Positions 11,101-21,800 of a stretch of 64,000 nt of DNA are shown here, one piece after another. Position 1 is the stretch's first letter. The number at the start of each line of letters is the position of its first letter. The position numbers were made by a program, and so were the translations under genes. The notes under the pieces were generated by a model, which saw nothing but the letters and a program-made list of their open reading frames with translations, was not told where the DNA came from and searched no databases. The stretch comes from Siphonodentalium dalli (lineage: Eukaryota; Mollusca; Scaphopoda; Gadilida; Siphonodentaliidae). Location: positions 9,839,729 to 9,903,728 of the forward strand of contig CP136068.1 of assembly GCA_032622095.1 (NCBI GenBank), given 5' to 3'.

Positions 11101-14012
11101 CCGATTTAACGGCATGGGTGCATGGCCCTCCCAAATACTCCAGAGAAACACCCCGACCCCACCCTTCACCCACGGGGTGCTACCCCAAGTGAGTGAAAAT
11201 GGAATAAGGATCATCTTCGAGAACCGTAGGGGTTTCGACCGATTTGACTGCATGGGTGGGTGGCCTGCCCCAAATACCACATAGAAACTCCCCAACCCAC
11301 ACCATTACCCACGGGGGTGCCACCCCGAGGGGTAACAATTGGGTATGGACCATTTTCGAGAACAGTAGGGATTTCGACCGATTTGACGGATGGGTGGGTG
11401 GCCTGTCCCAAATACTCCCTGTAAACAACCGACTCCCTTCCAACCACTTCAGGGTATGGACCATTATCGAGAACGGTAAAGATTTGGACCGATTTGACGG
11501 CGTGGGTGGGTGGCCCGTCACATATACCTCCCAGAAACACCCCAATCCCTGCCCAAACACCCAGAGTGGTGCCACCCGAAGGGGTGAAATGGGGTATAAA
11601 CTATTTCCGAGAACGGTAATGATTTTGACCGATTTGACGGCATGGGTGGGTGGCCCCAAATACCTCATATAAACACACCGACACCCGACACCCATCCATC
11701 ACCCCGGGTGTGCCACCCCGAGGGGTGAAAATGTGGTATGGACCCTTTTCGAAAACCGTAAGGATTTCGACCGATTTGACGGCTTGTGTGGGTGGACCAC
11801 CCCAAATAACCCATAGAAACACCCGAACCCCCATCCACCACCCTCGGGGTGTGCCACCGAGTGGGATAAACTGGGGTATGGACCAGTTTCGAGAAAGGTA
11901 AGGATTTCAACCGATTTGCGTCTCTCACCAAGACAAATATGTTAAGGTATGGCAACTTCCATTTTCATTCTGGCCTTTCATCGCCACGATTGGCGCATTT
12001 GGTGAACTTCCATAGTCGATCCGGGATAGTATAATCAAACTCAAATCGACTTACATATTATAAGTCATTATTATTACGAAGTTGAATTTTTGTGGGATCT
12101 TTTTATTTTTGGGACCAACCAACACAGGAAATCATTCGAAGTGTTAGTATAGGATATCTTTTCGAAAGACCAATTTATGTCAAAATATTACAATAGGGCC
12201 CTTCTGCCAATTCACATCTGACCACTAAAACATAATATGACGACCGTCGCCCAATGTTTTTCGAATAAGACCAAATATGGTCACACAAATGGTTCCTTAT
12301 GGTGCGACTAAGTCGAGGACAATTCAAAACCACCAACGCACCCGAGTGGGTTAAACTGGGGTATGGACCAGTTTCGAGAAAGGTAAGGATTTCAACCGAT
12401 TTGCGTCTCTCACCAAGACAAATATGTTAAGGTATGGCAACTTCCATTTTCGTTCTGGCCTTTCATCGCCACGATTGGCGCATTTGTTGAACTTCCATAG
12501 TCGATCCGGGACTGTATAATCAAACTCAAATCGACTTACATATTATAAGTCATTATTATTACGAAGTTGAATTTTTGTGGGATCTTTTTATTTTTGGGAC
12601 CAACCAACACAGGAAATCATTCGAAGTGTTAGTATAGGATATCTTTTCGAAAGACCAATTTATGTCTAAATATTACAATAGGGCCCTTCGGCCAATTCAC
12701 ATCTGACCACTAAAACACAATATGACGACCGTCGCCCAATGTTTTTCGAATAAGACCAAATATGGTCACACACATGGTTCATTATGGTGCCAGTAAGTCG
12801 AGGACAATTCAAAACCACCAACGCACCCGAGTGGGTTAAACTGGGGTATGGACCAGTTTCGAGAAAGGTAAGGATTTCAACCGATTTGCGTCTCTCACCA
12901 AGACAAATATGTTAAGGTATGGCAACTTCCATTTTCGTTCTGGCCTTTCATCGCCACGATTGGCGCATTTGTTGAACTTCCATAGTCGATCCGGGACTGT
13001 ATAATCAAACTCAAATCGACTTAAATATTATAAGTCATTATTATTACGAAGTTGAATTTTTGTGGGATCTTTTTATTTTTGGGACCAACAAACACAGGAA
13101 GTCATTCGAAGTGTTAGTATAGGATATGTTTTCGAAAGACAAATTTATGTCAAAATGTTACAATAGGGCCCTTCGGCCAATTCACATTTGCGTCTCTCAG
13201 CAAGACAAATATGTTAAGGTATGGCAACTTCCATTTTCGTTCTGGCCTTTCATCGCCACGATTGGCGCATTTGTTGAACTTCCATAGTCGATCCGGGACT
13301 GTATAATCAAACTCAAATCGACTTAAATATTATAAGTCATTATTATTACGAAGTTGAATTTTTGTGGGATCTTTTTATTTTTGGGACCAACAAACACAGG
13401 AAGTCATTCGAAGTGTTAGTATAGGATATGTTTTCGATAGACAAATTTATGTCAAATTGTTACAATAGGGGCCTTCGGCCAATTCACATCTGACCACTAA
13501 AACATTATGATGACCGTCGCCCAATGTTTTTGGAATAAGACCAAATATGGTCAAACAAATGGTTCCTAATGGTGCCCCTAAACCGAGGACAATTCAAAAC
13601 CCACTCTATCATCTCAAACGCTATCAAATGAATGCATATATATACTTCTTTCTGTCTCTCCCCAAGACAAATTTGATAAGGCTGGTGGGTGGCCCGCCCG
13701 AAATACCCCATAGAAACACCACGATCCCCCACCTTTCACCTTTCACCCACGCGGGTGCTACCCCGAGGGGGTGAACATTGGGTATAGACCATTTTCAAGA
13801 ACCGTAGGGGTTTCGACCGATTTTACTGGATGGGTGGGTGGCCCCAAATAAACACCCCGACACTCCATCCATCCATCACCCCGGGGGTGCCACCCGAGGG
13901 GGTAAACATGGGGTATGGACCAGTTTCGAGAAAGCTAAGGGTTTCAACCGATTTAACGGCATGGGTGCATGGCCCTCCCAAATACTCCAGAGAAACACCC
14001 CGACCCCACCCT
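8191..14012. repeat. Composite tandem array, part 1 (140-bp short units and 485-bp long blocks)
   Basis: Short units of about 140 bp recur with a shared core: GGGTATGGACCATTTTCGAG, then ACCGATTTGACGGCATGG, then GTGGGTGGCC. They are mixed with AT-richer long blocks that carry CCACGATTGGCGCATTTG and TATTATAAGTCATTATTATT. Long blocks follow one another at about 12308, 12793 and, after a deletion junction, about 13187. A partial repeat of the leading part lies at about 13480-14012. The many short open frames on both strands recur with the repeat and lack amino-acid motifs, so I do not call genes here. Confidence 0.92.
8194..12307. repeat. Two consecutive 2,057-bp higher-order repeat units
   Basis: The word CTAAGTCGAGGACAATTC recurs at 8194, 10251 and, starting a further long block, 12308: exactly 2,057 bp apart each time. 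The intervening DNA matches base for base over long stretches, including eight short units (about 8820-9780 and 10890-11840), with only scattered substitutions and small indels. The unit is therefore one long block variant, eight short units and a second long block, duplicated as a whole and recently. Confidence 0.9.
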
Positions 14013-14765
14013 TGCCGTATCATATCAGGCAAGAACCATCACAATACCGGCGATATAGAACGAATTCCGATGTAAAAGTTCCTTAATTGTACGATTTAGT
14101 GAAATCAGAGGGTGTTGATGGCTGGCCCCATGACGATGCGCGTGCCACTATGCCCTGGGGATCAGCGTCACACTAAATCAAATACATTAACTAATCCCTT
14201 AGTATATAATTTGCTAATTAAGCCGCGGAATAGCATTAATTATAATATCTCATGCTCACGTTTCCCAAAATCGATGGAAAAATTCAGTTGAAACCGTGTA
14301 TATAAAGTTGTCGGTGATATTGTATGAACGTCACACCGATGAACATGTCACATTTCAGTTGGATAAAAGTGTCATAAGTGTATGATCAAAACGCCACCTA
14401 TATATTAGTCACGTATTCTGACTATCTTCATGTGATCAAAACTGCTATAAATACACGAAATACTGTTATAAGGACTGTATCTACCATACACGAACTGCAA
14501 ATTCAAGATATCGAATTTAGAAAAGTCGAGCTCAACACGAATTAATAAAGAGCGTTAACTGTTAACTTGTTTATGGTATGGATACAGAGCGTTAATTGCA
14601 AAGATCTGAGAACAACATTGGTCATGTAGCTAGACCCAAGGCATCAAATCCCACCAACAGCCCCACGCATCTTAAAACTAACATTTGACTTCCATAGTCT
14701 TTCTGGGACTGTCAATGAATCCATTTCTGACAAATTTGATATCCGACTAACACCCTAACCCCCAT
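14013..14765. repeat. Non-array segment interrupting the array; second copy at about 17385-17625
   Basis: The short-unit pattern stops at about 14013 and resumes at about 14766. From about 14388 to 14625 the sequence matches 17391-17617 in the same orientation, sharing CTGACTA, GACTGTATCT, CCATACACGAAC and GATCTGAGAACAAC. Each copy is flanked by array DNA. No terminal inverted repeats or target duplications were recognised, and no gene is supported. Confidence 0.7.
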
Positions 14766-17375
14766 CCCTCACACACGGGGTGTACCACCCGATGGGGTTA
14801 AACTTGGGTATGGACAAGTTTCGAGAAAGGTCAGGATTTCAACCGATTTGACGGCATAGGTGGGTGGCCCTCCAAAATACTCCATAGAAACACCCCGATC
14901 TCCACCCATCACCCCCAGGGGGTTAAAATCGAGTAAGCACCATTTTCGAGAAAGGCAAGAATTTGATCGATTTAACGCCATGGTGGGTGGCCCACCCCAA
15001 ATAGCCCACAGAAACAACCCGACCCCACCGATCACCCAGAGGGGGAGGAAATGGGGTATGGACCATATTCGAGAACATTGGTGGTATCGACCGATTTGAC
15101 TGCTTGGGTTAGTAGCCGGCCCCAAACACCACATAGAAACACCACAACCCCCACCATCACCCACAGGGTTGCCACCCCGATGGGGTAACAATGGGTTATG
15201 GACCATTTTCGAGAACAGTAGTGATATCGACCGAGTTGACGGCATGGGTGGGGGGCCCACACCAAATACCCCCATAGAAATACCCGAACCTCCATCCACC
15301 ACCCTCGGGGGTTAAACTGGGGTATGGACCAGGTTCGAGAAAGGTAAGGCTTTCAACCAATTTGCGTCTCTCACCAAGACAAATGTGTTAGGGTATGTAA
15401 ACTTCCATTTTCGTTCTGGCCTTACATCGCCACGATAGGCGCATTTGATGGACTTCCATAGTCGATCCGGGACTGTATAATCAAACTAAAATCGACTTAA
15501 ATATTATAAATCATATTACGAAGCCGATGACAATTCAAAGCCCACTCTATCATCTCAAACTCTATCAAATGCATCCATATATACTTCCCAAGACATATTT
15601 GATAAGGTCGGTGGGTGGCCCGCCCCAAATACCGAATATGAACACCGCGATCCTCCCACCCACCACTAGGGGTGACCATGGGGGTATAGATCATTTTCGA
15701 GAACCATAGGGATTTCGACCGATTTGATGACATGGGTGGGTGGCCCCTAAATAGCTCATATAAACACCTGACACCCCCACTCATCCATCACCCCGGGCAA
15801 CCCGAGGGGGGTGAACATTGGGAATGGACCATTATAGAGAACGGTAAGAATTTCGACCGATTTGGTGGCCGGCCCCCAAATACCCCTATAAACACTCCGA
15901 TCACCCACCCATCACCCAGGGGTGCCATCCCGAGGGGTGATAATGGGGTAAGAACAATTTTCAAGAACGGTAAGGATTTCCACCAATTTGAGGGCATGCA
16001 TGTGTGGCCCGCCCCAAATACCATATAGAAACAGCCCGACTCCCACCTATTACCCCGGGGTGCCACCCCGACGGTGTGAAAATTGGGTATCGACCATTTT
16101 CGAGAACGGTAATGATTTAGGCTAATTTGAAGACATGGGTGGGTGGTTGGATGCCCACCCCAAGTACACCCTTGGACCATTTTAATGGGGTATGGACCAT
16201 TTTCTAGAACTGTAAGGATTTCGACCGCCCAAAACATCACAAATAAACACCCCGACCGCCACCTATCACCCCGGGGGGTGCCACCCAACGGGGTGAATTT
16301 GGGTATGGACCATTTTAGAGAACGGTAAGGACCACTTAGAAACAGCCGACCCCCATCAAACACCTCCTGGGGGTGCCACCCCGAGGGAGAGAAAATGGGG
16401 ACCATTTTCGAGAATAGTAGGGATTTCGACCGATTTGACGGCATGGGTGGGATGCCCGCCAGAAATACCTCATAGAAACACCCGACACCCCCCCCCCCAC
16501 CCATCACACCCGCCGTGTGTCACCCAAGGTAAGGGTATGGACCATTTTCGAGAAAAGTAAAGATTTTGACCGATTTGACGGCCCAAATACCCTCTAGAAA
16601 CACCCGAAGGGGTGAAAATGGGGTATGAACCATTTTCAAGAACGGTAAGGATTTCGACCGATTTGACGACATGGTTAGGTGGCCCACCCTAGAAACACAC
16701 CGACCCTCACCATCACCACCGAGGGTGCCACCCGAGGGGTGAAAATGGGGAATGGACCATTTCGTTCGAGAACGGTAAAGATTTCGACCTATTTGACGGC
16801 ATGGGTGCGTGATCCGCCCCAAATACCCTCTAGAAACACCCGAAGGGGTGAAAATGGGGTATGAACCATTTTCAAGAACGGTAAGGATTTCGACCGATTT
16901 GACGACATGGTTAGGTGGCCCACCCTAGAAACACACCGACCCTCACCATCACCACCGAGGGTGCCACCCGAGGGGTGAAAATGGGGAATGGACCATTTCG
17001 TTCGAGAACGGTAAAGATTTCGACCTATTTGACGGCATGGGTGCGTGATCCGCCCCAAGTACCCCCTAGAAACACCCCGACCCCACCCATCACCCACGGG
17101 GGTGCGTCCCCGAGGGGTCAAAATGGGGTATGGACAATTTTCGAAAACGGTAATTATTTCGACCGATTTGATGGAATGGTTGGGTGGCCCGCCACAAATA
17201 CCCTTTAGAAGCACTCCGACCCACACCCAACACCTCCGAGGGTGCCAACCTAAGGGGGTGAACATGGGGTTTGGACCATTTTCGAAAAAGGTAAAGATTT
17301 CTACCGATTTGACGGCATGGGTGGGGGGGGGGGGGGGGGGGGGGGGCGCCCCAAGTACCCCAAAGAAACACGCGA
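14766..17375. repeat. Composite array, part 2 (about 140-bp GC-rich units)
   Basis: About 18 diverged short units share the GGTATGGACCATTTTCGAG core. The array includes a near-exact 236-bp direct duplication (about 16585-16820 and 16821-17056) and a run of about 24 G residues at 17323-17346. Part of a long block appears at about 15340-15530. Confidence 0.88.
17323..17346 (+). repeat. Poly-G run of about 24 G
   Basis: A homopolymer of about 24 G sits exactly where the short unit normally reads GGGTGGGTGGCC. It looks like an expansion of that G-rich part, or a sequencing or assembly artefact. It could form a G-quadruplex if real. Confidence 0.85.
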
Positions 17376-17384
17376 CCAAACGTC

Positions 17385-17625
17385 AAAACGCCGCCGATAT
17401 TAGTCACATATTCTGACTAGCTTCCTGTGATCACAATTGGTGTACATACACGAAAATACTGTTATACGGACTGTATCTGCCATACACGAACGTCATATTC
17501 AAGGTATATAATTTAGAACAGTCGAGATCAACACAAAGCTATAAAGAGCGTTCATTGTTAACATGTTTATGGTACTGATACAGATCGTTAATTTCAATGA
17601 TCTGAGAACAACTTTTGTGTAATTG
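17385..17625. repeat. Second copy of the segment interrupting the array
   Basis: Similar to about 14388-14625 in the same orientation, with scattered substitutions. It ends where array sequence (GTGAAAATGGGGTATGGACC) resumes at about 17632. Confidence 0.7.
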
Positions 17626-18822
17626 ACCCATCGTGAAAATGGGGTATGGACCATTTTCGAGAACGGTAATGATATCGACCGATTTGATGAAATGGTTGGG
17701 TGGCCGCCCAAAATACCCTTTAGAAACACTCCGACCCACACCAATCTTCTCCAGGGTGTCAACCCTAGTGGGTGAACATGGGGTATGGACCATTTTCGAG
17801 AAAGGCAAGGATTTCGACCGATTTGTCGACATGGATGGGTGGCCCGCCCCAAATATCCCCTAGAAACACCTCGACCCAACCACCAGCTCCGGCGGGTGCC
17901 ACCCGAGGGGTGAAAATGGGTTATGGACCATTTTCATGAACGGTAACGATTACGACCGATTTGACGACACGGTTGGGTGGCCCACCCCAAATGCCCCTAG
18001 AAACACACCGACCCTCGCCCATCACGACCGAGGGTGCCATCTGAGGGGGTAAGCATGGGGAATGGACCATTTCGAGAACGGTAAAGATTTCGACCGATTT
18101 GACGGCATGGGTGCGTGACCCGCCCCAAATACCCCCTAGAAACACCCCGACCACACCATCACCCACGGTGGTGCGTCCCCGAGGGTGTGAAAATGGGGTA
18201 TGGACCATTTTCGAGAACGGTAATGATTTCGACCGAAATGGTTGGGTGGCCCGCCCCAAATACCCTTTAGAACACTCCGACCCACACCCATCACCTCCGA
18301 CACCCACGACCCAAATACAACAACACCAGAGGGTGACACCCGTGGGTGAACATGGGGTATGGACCATTTTCGAGAATAGTTAGAATTTCGACCGATTTGA
18401 TTACATGTGTGGGTGGCCCACCCGAAATATCACTAGTAACACCCCGACGCCACACATCCGCTGGGGTGCCACCCCGAGATGGGAAAATAGGGTATGGGCC
18501 ATTTTCGAAAAGAGTAAGGTTTTCTACCGATTCGACTTCACAGGGGGGGGGTCCACCCCAAATACCACATAGAAACACCCCGACCCCACATATCACACCA
18601 GGGGTGCCACGGTAAGAATTAAGACCGATTTTCATGGCATGTGTGGGTGGCCCTCACCAAATACCCCTAGAAATACGCCGACCCCCGACGCATCAACCCG
18701 AGGGGGTTCCACCCAAGGGGGTGAACGTGGAGTATGGACATTTTTGAGAACGGTAAGGATTTCGGCTTTCCCCAAATACCCCCATATGAACACCCCGATA
18801 CCTCCCATCACCCCGGGGGTAT
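17626..18822. repeat. Composite array, part 3, up to the junction with the 549-bp satellite
   Basis: About nine short units of 100-140 bp with the same core. The last unit breaks off at CCCCGGGGGTATCAACCCC, and sequence of the 549-bp satellite follows directly. Confidence 0.88.
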
Positions 18823-21800
18823 CAACCCCTCCCCAACGCATATCAGATGATTCGCCTCGTTCGTCATACCTACCGAAAATACTCCTGTGACAAATGGAAC
18901 CGACGGAAATGAAGAATATGGTGCTAAACATATTAAAATGGCGACTAGGGTGTTTTTTATTATTGAGTTATAACATGTAAGTTGCCTTTTTACGAGACAT
19001 AAATCCCGCTGTGAGCTCTCTTGGGATCCCATGACAATTATCCTGTCTGTGCTACCATGCGTGTCAATTAGCTTAACCGATTTAAAGAAAAAAAAATTAT
19101 TTTGGATGTTTTTGGTTTGCCGGAAAATCAATTTCTTGCCAGGCGACGATATATCGTCGTCTACTTATTCTCCGTTTTCTTCAACCCCCTCTCACGGCCG
19201 CATCCCTGTCGATTTTGTGCTTGATTTCAGCTCGAATATTTCTAGTGCATCCCTTATATTGATAGCATAGCACCAGTCAGGTAAACGCGCCTCAATTTGT
19301 ATGGATACCGAGCCTGGAACGGTCTGGAACGACCTAGAATGGAATTTCGTCTACCTTTCTCCCTATCTTTCAACCCCTCCCCTACGCAGGTCAGATGATT
19401 CGCCCCGTTCGTCATACCTACCGAAAATACTCCTGTGACAAATGGAACCGACGGAAATGAAGTATAAGGTGCTAAACATATTAAAATGGCGACTAGGGGA
19501 GTTTTTAATTATTGAGTTATAACATGTAAATTGCCTTTTTACGAGACATAGCTCCCGTTGTGAGCTCTCTTGGGATCCCATGACAAATATCCTGTCTGTG
19601 CTACCATGCGTGTCAATTAGCTTAACCGATTTAAAGAAAAAAAATCATTTTGGATGTTTTTGGTTTGCCGGAAAATCAATTTCTTGCCAGGCGACGATAT
19701 ATCGTCGTCTACTTATTCTCCGTTTTCTTCAACCCCCTCTCACGGCCGCATCCCTGTCAATTTTGTGCTTGATTTCAGCTCGAATATTTCTAATGCATCC
19801 CTTATATTGATAGCATAGCACCATTCAGGTAAACGCGCCTCAATTTGTATGGACACCGAGCCTGGAACGGTCTGGAACGACCTAGAATGGAATTTCGTCT
19901 ACTTTTCTCCCTATCTTTTATCCCCTCCCCTACGCAGGTCAGATGATTCGCCCCGTTCGTCATACCTACCGAAAATACTCCTGTGACAAATGGAATCGAC
20001 GGAAATGAAGTATATGGTGCTAAACATATTAGAATGGCGACTAGGAGTGTTTTTTATTATTGAGTTATAACATGTAAATTGCCTTTTTACGAGACATAAA
20101 TCCCATTTTGAGCTCTCTTGGGATCCCATGACAAATATCGTGTCTGTGCTACCATGCGTGTCAATTAGCTTAACCGTTTCAAAAACAAAAAAAATCATTT
20201 TTGTGTTTTTGGTTTACCGGAAAATCAATTTCTTGCCACGCGACGACATATCGTCGTCTACTTATTCTCCGTTTTCTTCGACCCCCTCTCACGGCCGCAT
20301 CCCTGTCAATTTTGTGCTTGATTTCAGCTCGAATATTTCTAGTGCATCCCTTATATTGATAGCATAGCACCAGTCAGGTAAACGCGCCTCAATTTGTATG
20401 GATACCGAGCCTGGAACGGTCTGGAACGACCTAGAATGGAATTTCGTCTACTTTTCTCCCTATCTTTCAACCCCTCCCCTACGCAGGTCAGATGATTCGC
20501 CCCGTTCGTCATACCTACCGAAAATACTCCTGTGACAAATGGAACCGACGGAAATGAAGTATAAGGTGCTAAACATATTAAAATGGCGACTAGGGGAGTT
20601 TTTAATTATTGAGTTATAACATGTAAATTGCCTTTTTACGAGACATAAATCCCGTTGTGAGCTCTCTTGGGATCCCATGACAAATATCCTGTCTGTGCTA
20701 CCATGCGTGTCAATTAGCTTAACCGATTTAAAGAAAAAAAAATTCATTTTGGATGTTTTTGGTTTGCCGGAAAATCAATTTCTTGCCAGGCGACGATATA
20801 TCGTAGTCTACTTATTCTCCGTTTTCTTCAACCCCCTCTCACGGCCGCATCCCTGTCAATTGTGTGCTTGATTTCAGCTCGAATATTTCTAGTGCATCCC
20901 TTATATTGATAGCATAGCACCAGTCAGGTAAACGCGCCTCAATTTGTATGGATACCGAGCCTGGAACGGTCTGGAACGACCTAGAATGGAATTTCGTCTA
21001 CTTTTCTCCCTATCTTTCAACCCCTCCCCTACGCAGGTCAGATGATTCGCCCCGTTCGTCATACCTACCGAAAATACTCCTGTGACAAATGGAATCGACG
21101 GAAATGAAGTATATGGTGTTAAACATATTAGAATGGCGACTAGGAGTGTTTTTTATTATTGAGTAATAACATGTAAATTGCCTTTTTACGAGACATAAAT
21201 CCCGTTGTGAGCTCTCTTGGGATCCCATGGCAAATATCCTGTCTGTGCTACCATGCGTGTCAATTAGCTTAACCGATTTAAAGAAAAAAAAATCATTTTG
21301 GATGTTTTTGGTTTGCCGGAAAATCAATTTCTTGCCAGGCGACGATATATCGTCGTCTACTTATTCTCCGTTTTCTTCAACCCCCTCTCACGGCCGCATC
21401 CCTGTCGATTTTGTGCTTGATTTCAGCTCGAATATTTCTAGTGCATCCCTTATATTTATAGCATAGCACCAGTCAGGTAAACGCGCCTCAATTTGTATGG
21501 ATACCGAGCCTGGAACGGTCTGGAACGACCTAGAATGGAATTTCGTCTACTTTTCTCCCTATCTTTCAACCCCTCCCCTACGCAGGTCAGATGATTCGCC
21601 CCGTTCGTCATACCTACCGAAAATACTCCTGTGACAAATGGAACCGACGGAAATGAAGTATAAGGTGCTAAACATATTAAAATGGCGACTAGGGGTGTTT
21701 TTTATTATTGAGTTATAACATGTAAATTGCCTTTGTACGAGACATAAATCCCGTTGTGAGCTCTCTTGGGATCCCATGACAAATATCCTGTCTGTGTTAT

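Noticed and set aside
8854-18890. Dozens of 60-240 codon frames on both strands with GPYP, GVWTIFENG and similar words
   Set aside because: They are translations of the 140-bp GC-rich tandem unit in different frames and recur with the array.
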